Below are positions 8,998 to 18,153 of a DNA stretch of 64,000 bases, one piece after another. Source of the stretch: DATDAH01 sp963792205. Lineage in GTDB: Bacteria; Actinomycetota; Acidimicrobiia; Acidimicrobiales; DATDAH01. Position 1 is the stretch's first letter, and each line of letters begins with the position of its first letter. The position numbers were made by a program, and so were the translations under genes. The notes beneath the pieces were generated by a model, which saw only the letters and a list, made by a program, of their open reading frames with translations, was not told where the DNA came from and did not search any database. Location of the stretch: contig CAWBVI010000005.1 in assembly GCA_963792205.1 (NCBI GenBank), forward strand, positions 372,001 to 436,000, written 5' to 3'.

Positions 8998-10473
8998 ATG
9001 CGGGCCGTGGGGGCCGACGAGTTCATCAGCATCCCCGCCCGGATCCGCCAGCTCGTCGCTGAGCTCCCGGACGAGGTGGCCTGGCGCTTCGTGGCCACCG
9101 ACGGCACCGAGGTCGCCTTCACCTGGCCCGAGCTCGACCGCCGCTCGAGCCAGCTCGCCGGCGCCCTGGCCGAGCGGGGTCTCGGGCTCGGCGACCGGCT
9201 GGGCATCGGGCTGAAGAACTCACCGCAGTTCGCCGTCGCCGTCTACGCCGCGTGGAAGCTGGGGGCGATCCCGGTGCCGATGCGCTGGGACCTGCCCGAG
9301 TGGGAGCTGGAGCGGCTGCGGGAGGCGATCGACGGGAAGGTCCACCTCGGCGGGGACGACGTCGAGTGGATCGACGCCACGGCCGAGCGGGAGGTCCCCG
9401 ACCTGCCCGACGTCACCTCCCCCAAGGCCAACGGCATCTGCAGCAGCGGCTCGACCGGCCTGCCCAAGGTCATCGTCAGCAACCGCCCCGGGATCTACAA
9501 CCCGGCCCTGACCATCCCCATCGCCGAGGGCATGGGCCGCCCGGTCCCCCGGCCCCAGGTCATCCTCGTGCTCGGGCCGCTGTACCACACCAACGGGTTC
9601 TTCTCGTTCTTCAGCCTGCTGAGCGGCGACCACGTGATCGTCATGGAGCGCTTCGACGCCGCCCAGGTCGTCGACGTCATCGAGCGCCACCGGGTGTCGC
9701 AGTTCAACTGCACGCCGACGATGCTCAAGCGCATCGCCGACCTGCCCGGCATCGACGACCGGGACCTGTCGAGCATCGAGTGGATCTGCCAGGGCGCCGC
9801 CCCCATGCCGCCCTACCTGGTGCACCGGTGGGCCGGGCTCATCGGGCCGGAGCGGGTGATCATGGCCTACGGCATGAGCGAGGGCCTCGGGCTCACGGCC
9901 ATCCGGGGCGACGAGTGGCTGGGGCGGGAGGGCAGCGTGGGCCGGCCCGCCCGGGACACCGAGATGAAGGTGCTGGACAGCGACGGGAACCCGGTGCCGG
10001 CCGGCGAGATCGGCGACATCTACCTCCGCTCGCCCCTCTACGGCGGGTCGGACTACCTCGGCGGCTCCGCCCAGCCCACGATGACCGACGACGGGTTCTG
10101 CTCGGTCGGCGACCTCGGCTACCTCGACGAGGAGGGCTTCCTCTACGTGGTCGACCGCCGCACCGACCTGATCATCACCGGCGGCGCCAACGTCTACCCC
10201 GCCGAGGTGGAGATCGCCCTGATGGAGCACCCCAAGGTGGCCGACGTGGCCGTCATCGGGGTGAAGGACGACGAGTGGGGCCGCCGGGTGCACGCCATCA
10301 TCCAGGCCGCATCGCCTGACGACCCGCCGTCGTTCGACGAGGTGCGGGCGTGGGCCAAGGCGCGGGTCGCCACCTACAAGGTCCCCAAGTCGATCGAGGT
10401 GGTGGACGAGATCCCCCGCAGCGCGGCGACCAAGGTCAACCGGGGAGCGCTGCTCGAGGCCCGGGGCGGGTGA
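8998..10473 (+). CDS. Acyl-CoA synthetase / AMP-dependent ligase
   Basis: This 491-residue adenylate-forming enzyme has the P-loop-like motif 'SSGSTGLPK', the A5 motif 'YGMSEG', and the C-terminal 'GDLGYLDEEGFLYVVDRRTD' hinge leading to 'KVPKSIEVVDEIPRSAATKVNR', whose Lys residues fit the catalytic lysine region. It activates a carboxylic acid with ATP and CoA in the cytoplasm. The start may be the ATG at 8998 or the GTG at 9007. A TACCAT hexamer just upstream would make the GTG leaderless. It overlaps the epoxide hydrolase by GTGA, so one operon is likely. Substrate unknown. Confidence 0.92.
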   Translation: MRAVGADEFISIPARIRQLVAELPDEVAWRFVATDGTEVAFTWPELDRRSSQLAGALAERGLGLGDRLGIGLKNSPQFAVAVYAAWKLGAIPVPMRWDLPEWELERLREAIDGKVHLGGDDVEWIDATAEREVPDLPDVTSPKANGICSSGSTGLPKVIVSNRPGIYNPALTIPIAEGMGRPVPRPQVILVLGPLYHTNGFFSFFSLLSGDHVIVMERFDAAQVVDVIERHRVSQFNCTPTMLKRIADLPGIDDRDLSSIEWICQGAAPMPPYLVHRWAGLIGPERVIMAYGMSEGLGLTAIRGDEWLGREGSVGRPARDTEMKVLDSDGNPVPAGEIGDIYLRSPLYGGSDYLGGSAQPTMTDDGFCSVGDLGYLDEEGFLYVVDRRTDLIITGGANVYPAEVEIALMEHPKVADVAVIGVKDDEWGRRVHAIIQAASPDDPPSFDEVRAWAKARVATYKVPKSIEVVDEIPRSAATKVNRGALLEARGG

Positions 10474-11583
10474 ACGACGCCGTCGAGCCGTTCGAGGTCC
10501 ACGTCGACGACTCGGTGTTGGAGGACCTCCGGGACCGGCTGGGCCGGACCCGCTTCCCCGACCAGATGGAGGGCACGGGCTGGGAGTACGGCACCCCGGT
10601 CCCCTACCTGCGGGAGCTGGTCGAGCACTGGCGGGACACCTACGACTGGCGGGCCGAGGAGGCGAAGCTCAACCTGCTCGACCACTTCCGCACCCGCGAT
10701 CGACGGCCAGCAGATCCACTTCGTCCACGCCCGCTCCGAGCGTGACGACGCCTTCCCCCTGCTGCTGATCCACGGCTGGCCGGGCTCGATCGTCGAGTTC
10801 CAGGACGTCATCCCCCGGCTGGCGGAGGACTTCCACGTGATCGCCCCGTCGCTGCCGGGCTACGGCTTCTCCGAGCCGACCCGCACCCCCGGCTGGGACC
10901 CGTGGCGCATCGCCCGGGCCTTCGTCGAGCTCATGGCCCGCCTCGGCTACGACCGCTACGGCGCCCAGGGCGGGGACTGGGGCGCCCAGGTGGCCGAGCG
11001 GATGGCCGTCCTCGACGAGGAGCACTGCGCCGCCCTCCACCTCAACATGGCGATCGCGAACAAGCCGAGGGACGTGGAGATCGAGCTCAGCCCCGAGGAC
11101 CAGGCCGACCTCGCCGCCATGGCGTCCTTCGGCAAAGAGGAGTCCGCCTACTCCCAGCTCCAGGGGACCAAGCCGCAGACGCTCGGCGCCGGGCTGAACG
11201 ACTCCCCCGCCGGCCTGCTCTCCTGGATCGTCGAGAAGTTCCGGGCCTGGAGCGACTGCGACGGCGACCCCGAGAACGCGTTCACCCGGGACCAGCTCAT
11301 CACCAACGTGATGCTCTACTGGCTGACCGGGACGATCACCTCGTCGACCCGCCTGTACTGGGAGAACCTGCATTCCGACGAGCACGCGCCGGCCTACGTC
11401 TCGACCCCCACCGGCCTGGCCCGCTTCCCGAGGGAGCCCATCCGCTTCCCCCGACCGTGGGTCGAGCGGAAGTACAACGTGGTCCACTGGGCCGAGATGC
11501 CCCGGGGCGGGCACTTCGCCGCCATGGAGCAGCCCGAGCTGTTCGTCGACGACGTGCGCAGCTTCTTCTCCCCGTACCGGTAG
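10470..11583 (+). CDS. Epoxide hydrolase, alpha/beta fold (single-base frameshift)
   Basis: The N-terminal segment ('FEVHVDDSVLEDLRDRLGRTRFPD') is the EHN domain of microsomal-type epoxide hydrolases. The core has the oxyanion motif HGWPGS, nucleophile Asp in 'GGDWGAQVAE' and catalytic His in 'GGHFAAMEQPELF'. An extra base at about 10698 shifts the frame just before 'IDGQQIHFVHARS'. The span is 371 codons plus one base, giving 370 residues when corrected. The GTG start overlaps the acyl-CoA synthetase stop (GTGA). It opens epoxides to diols, possibly ones formed by the many P450s nearby. It ends 1 base from the convergent regulator-hydrolase gene. Confidence 0.85.
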
Positions 11584-11584
11584 A

Positions 11585-12841
11585 TCACGTCTCGGCGGTG
11601 AAGTCGTCGAGGTGGCGCAGGAACGTGGGCCACGCCGGCTCGTCCTCGAGCAGGATGTGGTTGGCACTGTCGAGCGGAACGAACTCCGCACCGGGGATCA
11701 GTGACGCCAGCAGCCGGCCCTCACTGAACGGCGCCGCCCGGTCGTCCCGGGCGTGGAGCACCATCGTGGGCACCTGGACCGCCCGAGCGAGATCGCCGAA
11801 GTCCTGGTTGTGGAAGGCGGTCTCCAGGAGCACGGCGTTCTCCGCCGACGCGCTCTGCAGGGCGAGGTCGTTGTACCAACGCATCTGCTCCGAGGTCGCC
11901 TCGGGCACGAAGCTCGTCGTGAACACGGTCCGGAAGGCCGGGTTGGAGCCACCCCACCCGACCCGGATGAGCTCGGGCATCAACTCGGCCTCAGCGGCGG
12001 AGTCGGGGTCGCGTCGACGCATGCCCCGGACGTACCCGCCGAGGATGACGAGGCGCGACACCCGCTCGGGGTGGCGGACGGCGTAGTCGAGGGCCGGTCC
12101 GGAGCCTTGGGACATCGCGAACAGCACGAACGGCGGGAGGTCGCTGCAGTCGACGGCCGTCTCGAGGTCGGCGGTCCAGGTGTCGAGGTCGTCGAGGCGA
12201 CTGCCGGCCAGGTCCCGGTCCGACAGGCCGCCACCGCGGGCGTCGTAGCGGATGTAGCGGAACCGGTGGCCCAACTCGTTCAACCAGTGCCGCCAGACCG
12301 GGCTGTTCCAGTCGTGCTCCACGTGGGTCATCCACGTCGCCGCCTTCACGAGCGGCCGCCCAGTGCCGACCTCGGCGACGGCGAGGTGCACGCCATCGGG
12401 CGCCTGGCAGAACCGGATCGACTGGCGCAGGTCGTCCGGGCGAGCCTCGGCCACCAGCGACGGCGGGCTTGCCGCCTCCTCGACCACGACCGGGGCGACG
12501 AACTGGAACCCCCGGCCGTGGATGGTCCGGATCACGCGCTGCGCCCGGCCGTCGTCGCCGAGGGCGGCCCGCGCCGTCGCGATCCTGCTGGCCAGGGCGC
12601 TGTCCGAGACGAAGTTGTCGCCCCAGATGGCGTCGAGGATCTCGGTGCGGGTGCACATCCGCTCCCGGTGCTCCACGAGGAAGCGGAGGACCTCGAACAC
12701 CTGCGGCTCGACCGGGACCCGCCGGCCGCCGACGAGGAGCTCGAACGTGTCGCAGTTCAGCTCGGCATCCTCGAACCGGTAGATCACGCCTCCAGTATCC
12801 CGCCGCGTGCCCACCCGGGCGGAGCCGGCAGCCCTGGTCAT
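11585..12841 (-). CDS. Winged-helix regulator fused to an alpha/beta hydrolase
   Basis: The first 120 or so residues carry an OmpR/PhoB-type C-terminal DNA-binding domain ('EVLRFLVEHRERMCTRTEILDAIWG' and 'VIRTIHGRGFQF'). The rest is an alpha/beta hydrolase: nucleophile Ser in 'FAMSQGSGPALDYAV', acid in 'LHARDDRAAPFSEG', His in 'SANHILLEDEPAW'. This makes a DNA-binding hydrolase, a known but little-studied architecture. The ATG at 12841 overlaps the monooxygenase stop (ATGA), giving 418 residues. A GTG at 12787 would give 400 residues, but its GGAGG lies only one base away. It likely responds to a small molecule made or used by the neighbouring monooxygenase. Confidence 0.85.
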   Translation of the reverse strand: MTRAAGSARVGTRRDTGGVIYRFEDAELNCDTFELLVGGRRVPVEPQVFEVLRFLVEHRERMCTRTEILDAIWGDNFVSDSALASRIATARAALGDDGRAQRVIRTIHGRGFQFVAPVVVEEAASPPSLVAEARPDDLRQSIRFCQAPDGVHLAVAEVGTGRPLVKAATWMTHVEHDWNSPVWRHWLNELGHRFRYIRYDARGGGLSDRDLAGSRLDDLDTWTADLETAVDCSDLPPFVLFAMSQGSGPALDYAVRHPERVSRLVILGGYVRGMRRRDPDSAAEAELMPELIRVGWGGSNPAFRTVFTTSFVPEATSEQMRWYNDLALQSASAENAVLLETAFHNQDFGDLARAVQVPTMVLHARDDRAAPFSEGRLLASLIPGAEFVPLDSANHILLEDEPAWPTFLRHLDDFTAET

Positions 12842-14067
12842 GCCGCCGCGGTCAGACGGTCCAGGTGCCGGCGGATCTCGAGGGTCAGCTCGACGGCGTC
12901 TCGCCCGATGCCGCTCAGGAACGTCGAGCTCCGCCGGCGCAGGAACGGCAGCCCGATCGCGAACAGGCCCGGGGCCCGGAGGCGCCCACCGTCGTGGACG
13001 ATTTTCCCCCACCGGTCCAGGTGGGCGGGATCGATCTGAGGCGGCGCGTAGCGGTGCCCGGTTGCCCACACCACGGTGTCGAACGTCGCCGGGTCCAGTG
13101 ACGTCCGCGGCGGGTCGACAACGGTCGGCGGCGGCCGATCGCGGCTCGACGCGGCGATGCCGGTCTCGTCGATGAACTCGTCGACCTGGTCCAGGAGGCG
13201 GGCCTGCTTCAGGTCGGCGTTGGCGACCAGGTTGGCCAGCGAACCGGCGCACTGCAGTCGGCCGTCGTGGACGCCGACCAGGCGGCCCACCAGCTCGACG
13301 CCGGCAGCGCTGAGGGTGGCGAGATCGAGCCGTCGCTTCTCCGGGGTGCCGACCAGTTGCGGGGATGGCACCTGCCGGGCCCGGGCCAGATCCTCCATGT
13401 CGTCGTCCCACCGGCGGGAGCTGACCCCCATTGCCTGCATCCACCAGAGGACGTCGCGCCCTCGGTAGGTGCGGGGCAGGCGCACGTGCTCGCCGACGGC
13501 GAGGGTGACGTTCCGCCCGCTGGCCACGACCTCGTCGGCGATCTGGACGCCGGACGCCGCGGCGCCGACGATCAGCACGCGGTCGCCCAGCTGTCCCGGC
13601 TGGCGGTACTCCGCCGCCCGGATCTGGTCGATGCCCTCGGGCAGCTGACCCGCCACCGCCGGGACCTTGGTCTCACCCGGCCCCATGGCCAGGACGACCG
13701 CATCGGCCTCCCAGGAGCCCGTGTCGGCGTCGACGACATAGCCCCGGCGACCGGAACGGATCTCGGAGACCGTCGTTCCGCTCACCACGGGCGCGGCGAT
13801 CGACTGGGCGTAGCTGACGACCAGGTCGGCGACCTCCGTGGCGGTCATGAAGCCGTCCGGATCCGGGCCCCGGTAGGGCCGGCGGGGCAGCCCGTTCATC
13901 CAGTTCGGGGTCAAGGTCCGCAGCGAGTCCCACCGTTCGCGACGCCACGAGTGGCCGACCTCGTGACGTTCGAGGACGACGTGGTCGACGCCGACGTCCG
14001 ACAGGCACCCGCTCACGGCGAGGCCTGCCGGTCCGGCGCCGACCACGACGACCGATGTCGCGTTCAT
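12838..14067 (-). CDS. Flavin-containing monooxygenase / flavoprotein NAD(P)-dependent oxygenase
   Basis: This 409-residue protein opens with a FAD-binding dinucleotide fold ('VVVVGAGPAGLAVSGCL') and has a second NAD(P)H site ('VLIVGAAASGVQIADEV'), plus the 'WDSLRTLTPNWMNGLP' stretch typical of YUCCA/CzcO-like monooxygenases and the late 'VVWATGH' motif. It probably oxygenates a soft nucleophile or ketone using NADPH and O2. The ATG (14067-14065) has GGAGGA upstream. The gene couples by ATGA to the regulator-hydrolase fusion and follows OsmC on the same strand. Confidence 0.9.
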   Translation of the reverse strand: MNATSVVVVGAGPAGLAVSGCLSDVGVDHVVLERHEVGHSWRRERWDSLRTLTPNWMNGLPRRPYRGPDPDGFMTATEVADLVVSYAQSIAAPVVSGTTVSEIRSGRRGYVVDADTGSWEADAVVLAMGPGETKVPAVAGQLPEGIDQIRAAEYRQPGQLGDRVLIVGAAASGVQIADEVVASGRNVTLAVGEHVRLPRTYRGRDVLWWMQAMGVSSRRWDDDMEDLARARQVPSPQLVGTPEKRRLDLATLSAAGVELVGRLVGVHDGRLQCAGSLANLVANADLKQARLLDQVDEFIDETGIAASSRDRPPPTVVDPPRTSLDPATFDTVVWATGHRYAPPQIDPAHLDRWGKIVHDGGRLRAPGLFAIGLPFLRRRSSTFLSGIGRDAVELTLEIRRHLDRLTAAA

Positions 14068-14095
14068 GACCCGATCCTCCGCGTTCCCGACGCGG

Positions 14096-14658
14096 TCAGA
14101 TGACCTCGACGACGACGTTCGTCGGGTTCGTGACCACGTCGAACACGGCCGAGCGCTTCTGCGACTGGGCCACGATCGCCTCGATGTCGTGCGGGACGCG
14201 TCGGCATCGATGTCGTACTGGACAGTGATCCCGCCGAACCCGTTGCGGACCTCGGGGTCGATGCCGAGGATCCCCTGGATGTCCATGTCGCCCGCGAGCG
14301 TCGCGGTGACCGAACGGAGCTGCACACCCCGGTTCGTGGCCACGGCCGCGATCCCGGCCGTCAGGCACCCGGCCAGCCCGGCGAGGACCATCTCGACCGG
14401 CGTCATGGCGTGGTCCTCGGACGCGAACAGCTCGGGGTGGTCGGTGTCGACGACGAACGCCTCGCGGTGGGACTGCTCGGCGCCGAGGCCGAAGAACTCC
14501 TCGATCGTCGTCCGGGTGTGCGTCCCGGCGACCCACTGCGAGCTGGCCCGCCACTGGAAGGCGGCCGCCTCCGGCGCGTCGGTGAGGGCGGCTCGTGCCT
14601 CGAGCAACGCCTGGACGTTCACGCCGTTGTCGACGCTCGGCTGGTCGGTGACCGTCAT
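14096..14658 (-). CDS. OsmC family protein (single-base frameshift)
   Basis: The first part contains the OsmC fold signature with the redox Cys in 'VLAGLAGCLTAGIAAVA' and the preceding 'FFGLGAEQSHREAFVVDTDHPELF'. The last 30 residues ('DIEAIVAQSQKRSAVFDVVTNPT') lie in another frame. Here one base appears to be missing, at about 14195, since the span is one short of 188 codons. The corrected protein has 187 residues. The ATG (14658-14656) has AAGGAG upstream. OsmC proteins reduce organic hydroperoxides; this longer version resembles uncharacterised OsmC-like proteins. It probably leads the monooxygenase operon. Confidence 0.8.
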
Positions 14659-14902
14659 GCTGGCATCTCCTTGTGGTTGGCCCCTGGGACGGGGCAGTGT
14701 CCGGGTCACCGTCCTCCCCCGCCGGCGCCGGAGCTTGGAGAAGGTGCTGCGATCTCATGGAGATCTCGTGGCGAGGATCTCGATGAGACCTCGAAGACTC
14801 ACCGCCGGCCCGGGCGCACGATCGCGGCATGACTCGGAACGCCGTTGCCGAACACGACTGGCGCGAGGCCGGCTAGGCCTGGCGCCGTGCGGCCGTCGAC
14901 TC
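14659..14902. other. Non-coding stretch upstream of OsmC
   Basis: I see no supported gene here. AAGGAG for OsmC lies at the left edge. A short repeat AGGCC...GGCCT occurs near 14865-14880. This stretch and the following relic form the left border of the lower-GC island. Confidence 0.5.
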
Positions 14903-15073
14903 GACGAGGACGTCGAATACGCCCTACGCCTGAACCGAACCGGCGTCCCCGCAGCGCTACACGTCTCCCCAGGCGCGTGCCACGGCTTCACCCTGATGGC
15001 CCCAGAGGCGCCGGTGACCAGGCGGTGGTCACGCACAATGAAGGTCTGGCTAGCTACGCACCTGCAGCTTTGA
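14903..15073 (+). pseudogene. C-terminal relic of an alpha/beta hydrolase (lipase/esterase type)
   Basis: A stretch of about 40 codons ('DVEYALRLNRTGVPAALHVSPGACHGFTLMAPEAPV') is the typical end of a hormone-sensitive-lipase-like hydrolase, including the catalytic His in 'GACHGF'. The nucleophile and acid regions are absent and no start codon or ribosome site precedes it. It is the left boundary of the lower-GC island, so an insertion or deletion probably destroyed the gene. Confidence 0.6.
15014..15032. repeat. 7-bp inverted repeat at the island border
   Basis: GTGACCA and TGGTCAC are perfect inverted arms around GGCGG. The element lies at the end of the hydrolase relic. It could be a small hairpin terminator without a T tract, or a scar of the rearrangement. 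Confidence 0.4.
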
Positions 15074-15215
15074 TAGTGCGCCTTCTCTCAGAGGCGGGGC
15101 GAACGTCCGCCGCCATCGTGGTAGAGACGTGTGCGGGTTCTCTTTCCAGGGTCGAGGACGGCGGTCAGGTCACACCCTGTCACTAGGGTCCCTCCGAAAC
15201 ACGACAGGGGAAAGC

Positions 15216-16085
15216 ATGGCGCGCACCCTGAAGAGACAAGTAAGTGTCGCCAAGGTCAATCGCCGAAGCTTGACGCTGCTCGATCACGATTGGTCAGAGG
15301 ATCTGCTTGCCGCACTAGACCCAGACCGGACCACGGTGCGCTACAACCGGCGATGGCGACTGTCACAGCCTGAGGTCCGTGACGGCTATGTGCAGGGCCA
15401 ACTCGGGTTCGTACGCCCGTCTGCAGTCGAGAGCGTCGACTACAACGAAGCTGAGCATCGGTACCAGGTTGAGGCTGGCTGGGCGGTCGCCGGCAGCTTC
15501 ACCCACTTCGTGATCGACCTCGGGTCGCAGTTGATGGCCTTCGAGGAGCGGCCGCCGGACATCCGACGGCAATCCTTCCTGGGCGCCTTCAAGTCATTGA
15601 TGGATAGCTCCGCGACACCGTTCGACCTCGAGCTAGTGAGTGATCCGCGGAGCCTCGACGCGTGGCTCTCCGATGTCGAGACAGTTACTCGCTTCCACGC
15701 GACTATCCATCCGCCGAACCCGGAGTGGCGTGACCGAGTCGAAGAGGTCAGACAAATCGTCACTTCGACGAATGCCGACCCGTTGACTATCGAGGCGAAG
15801 TCAGATCCCGGGCAAGACGGTCGAGGCCTCAACATCAAGGAGACAGTCCTGGAAGGAGTTGCGGATCACGCAGCCGCAGGGAACGGCAGGTACCGGCTCA
15901 CGGGGCTGAAGGCCTCGAGTCGACGATTCTTCGACTCAGCTCGGCGACTCGTGACCGGCGAGTTTCACTTATCGGCAGACGACTGGGAAGACACGATCTA
16001 CGAGCGCCTAAAAAGCACGCTCCAACAGCTCCTGCCAACTGTGTTTCCTGCGGACGACGATTCAACGACGCAGGGTCAGCCATGA
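15216..16085 (+). CDS. Hypothetical 289-residue protein, first gene of a two-gene unit
   Basis: I do not recognise this family. It starts at the ATG 15216 with an AGGGG ribosome site; a TAGGGT hexamer at 15184-15189 may be its -10. The protein is soluble, with a basic N-terminus ('MARTLKRQVSVAKVNRR'), a central 'FVIDLGSQLMAFEERPPDIRRQSFLGAFKSLM' strand-helix region and a Lys/Arg-rich C-terminal third ending in acidic residues. Codon use is less GC-biased than in neighbouring metabolic genes, which suggests transfer. It overlaps the membrane-protein gene by ATGA, so the two are almost certainly co-translated and functionally linked. Confidence 0.75.
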   Translation: MARTLKRQVSVAKVNRRSLTLLDHDWSEDLLAALDPDRTTVRYNRRWRLSQPEVRDGYVQGQLGFVRPSAVESVDYNEAEHRYQVEAGWAVAGSFTHFVIDLGSQLMAFEERPPDIRRQSFLGAFKSLMDSSATPFDLELVSDPRSLDAWLSDVETVTRFHATIHPPNPEWRDRVEEVRQIVTSTNADPLTIEAKSDPGQDGRGLNIKETVLEGVADHAAAGNGRYRLTGLKASSRRFFDSARRLVTGEFHLSADDWEDTIYERLKSTLQQLLPTVFPADDDSTTQGQP

Positions 16086-16615
16086 CAGACACATCCCCCG
16101 ATCGAACCCCGAGCGTCGGCGGATACTGGACGACGCTTTGGGGGCACCGCCGCAGCGTGGTTCGAAGCTGGGACCTCTGGCTTGCGGTCGTACTCGCTAC
16201 ATCAGCGGGCATCGGCGTCTGCAATCGGTCGATGAGTGAGAGCCTCTCCAACTTGCTACTCGCGGAAGTCGCCGGGCTTGCGGCCCTCCTCGGCATCGTT
16301 GTCGCAGGCTTGGCGATCGTGACTTCGCAGTTGAGTCCGATGTTCCTCGAAGTGCTTGCCCGTAGTCGCGGAGGTATTGAAGCCGACTTCTTCCCCTTTT
16401 GGCATCTAACGGTAGTGCTGGTCGCGGGCACGCTAGTTGCCGGTGGCGGCTGTTTGATCTTGCCGCAATCGACGTCCGGGCAAGCAAGGGCAGTGTTGAT
16501 CGGCTCGACCTTCTTTGCTGCGTATGGGCTGCTCTCGACTGTGAATCTTGTCGCCTTGATCGTTGGTCAAGGAGTCAACCGGTCGCTACAGATACTGCGC
16601 GACGGTGACGGCTGA
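16082..16615 (+). CDS. Hypothetical four-helix membrane protein
   Basis: This 177-residue protein has four clear hydrophobic helices, at about residues 32-50, 60-82, 105-125 and 135-155, with a short polar N-terminus and an Arg/Asp tail. I recognise no family. The ATG overlaps the stop of the upstream soluble protein (ATGA). A soluble protein plus a small multi-helix membrane partner is the layout of several two-gene defence or stress modules, but nothing in the sequence proves such a role. Base composition is lower in GC than the flanks. Confidence 0.75.
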   Translation: MTDTSPDRTPSVGGYWTTLWGHRRSVVRSWDLWLAVVLATSAGIGVCNRSMSESLSNLLLAEVAGLAALLGIVVAGLAIVTSQLSPMFLEVLARSRGGIEADFFPFWHLTVVLVAGTLVAGGGCLILPQSTSGQARAVLIGSTFFAAYGLLSTVNLVALIVGQGVNRSLQILRDGDG

Positions 16616-16809
16616 CTCGGGCGTCTGCGCTGCATTGACTCTCGTCCACGAGGGCGGACGCCACTGCCTCGTCGATGAGGAGTCGGCCCTCGTGGGTCGT
16701 TCGGCCATGCAGCTTCGAGGCGCTGAGCCAATCTGGACGCCAACGTCGACCGCCGGTGCCGGTCGACCATTTGCACAGCGGGTCTAGGTCCTGCTCTTAC
16801 GATCTGGCC

Positions 16810-17621
16810 GTGTCACTTCGTCTGAAGGAGGGCGTCCTGATCGAGGATGCTGCTGAGGGTCTTCGCGCAGCTGCCATGGAGGCCAGAAACCCCCTCCCGC
16901 CGGGATTCGCAGCCGCAGTCAACCACTACCTCTCCTGGACGAACAACCAGGCCGAGTCTGTTATTCGGAACTGCCTCGTCGACCCGAGGCTCTGGATATC
17001 CCTCCGCGGCGACTCCTACTGGCACATCCAGAGCATGTCCGAGGTCAGTCCACGGTGGAACGAAATCAATCAGACCGAAATGAAGCGGCAGGCGGAATAC
17101 CTCGAAGGTCTCCAGGCGACATTGCAACGCTCATCGACCGTGTCGGCGCCGCCCCTGGAGTCTTCGCTGTCCTCGACACACACGTGCTACTCCACTATGA
17201 GCCTCCAGCCCAGGTGGCGTGGCCCACTATTGTCGGCCAGTCGGACGTCAGGCTCGTCCTCCCGCTACGTGTCGTCGAGGAACTCGACGAGAAGAAGTAC
17301 ACGGCGAGAGACGATCTGGCCGACCGGGCCCGGCGACTTTTGAGCCAGCTTCGCGAGCAGCTGTCACCGTCCGCCGGACTGCCAGTCCGGCTGCGCGAGC
17401 ACGTGACCATTGAAATCCCGGTCGATGACGGGCCACGCCCACGTATGGCTGATGCGGATCACGAGATCCTCGAGACGTGCCTTGATCTGAAAGCCACCGG
17501 TCGACGCGTGCTCCTCGTCACCGGCGACACAGGCCTTTCGATCCGCGCCTCCCACCTCCATATTGAAACCATCGAACCACCAGCGAGCTATCTCCGGATT
17601 AGTCCCAATGCCCCGGCCTGA
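16810..17621 (+). CDS. PIN-domain protein (single-base frameshift)
   Basis: An N-terminal helical region begins at the GTG 16810 ('VSLRLKEGVLIEDAAEGL'). The PIN nuclease domain follows in another frame from about 17125. Acidic residues expected for PIN metal binding are visible: Asp in 'AVLDTHVLLHYE', Glu in 'VVEELDEKK', Asp in 'MADADHEIL' and Asp in 'LLVTGDTGL'. The span is one base short of 271 codons, so a single missing base near 17125 would restore 270 residues. PIN domains cut RNA. No antitoxin gene is adjacent, and the length suggests a chromosomal PIN protein rather than a VapC toxin. It may be intact or decaying. Confidence 0.65.
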
Positions 17622-17745
17622 AGCGCATCTGAAAACGCGGCCCTGGTCGCGACAGGCCCGTGCGCCGTCTCGGCGATCCGTCGATGTTGTTCAATTGCGG
17701 TATGGGAACGCGTGAACTTCGGGGTGCGTGCCCTGGAGGCGTGGC
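17622..17745. other. Non-coding island sequence
   Basis: No gene or regulatory element is supported between the PIN-domain gene and the relic on the minus strand. With the relic and the stretch to 18153, it forms a gene-poor part of the island. Confidence 0.5.
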
Positions 17746-17912
17746 TCACTCATCTTCTTTCTCGAAGCGACCGGCAAGGGCGCGAGCCCGAAGCATCTCG
17801 TCAGCGGGCATGTCGATAGGTCGACGAGCGACTGTGATCTGCGAAATGCCCTGTCTTGAGCGTCGATTCCGGGGATGTCCAGGAGGGCAGCGACGAGGAA
17901 GCAGTCGCGGCG
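17746..17912 (-). pseudogene. Decayed gene fragment of unknown family
   Basis: Two adjacent frames hold protein-like sequence: 'RRDCFLVAALLDIPGIDAQD' and then 'ISQITVARRPIDMPADEMLRARALAGRFEKEDE' ending at a TGA. Together they look like the C-terminal 50 or so residues of a real protein broken by a frameshift, with no start or upstream body. I do not recognise the family. Confidence 0.4.
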
Positions 17913-18153
17913 TCCCTATCGGCGCTCGAGTCAGAACGTGGGGGTCACCCGGGAGCAAGCATCCACGATCCGCTTACCTTCTCAGCCCCCGGAGGTCGCT
18001 GAACACGCCGGCTTGGATGGTGAGCGAACCGAATTCGTTCTTGAACGGCTCGTCGAGGCTGGCCAGGTGGGCAGGCACACTAATGGCGACGGAGTCACCG
18101 ATCGACTCGACAGTACGTACGCGCTGCCTATCCACGATCGCTGACGTCTTGGC
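17913..18153. other. Non-coding island sequence
   Basis: I see no supported gene or signal here. It separates the gene relic from the end of the DUF6414-like gene. Confidence 0.5.

Noticed and set aside
15216..16615. Kiwa (KwaA/KwaB) antiphage system
   Set aside because: A four-helix membrane protein with a roughly 300-residue partner is similar in size, but I cannot see DUF4868-like motifs and the gene order is reversed.
14659..18153. Integrase, transposase or attachment site in the island
   Set aside because: I found no recombinase motif and no tRNA or direct repeats at the edges.
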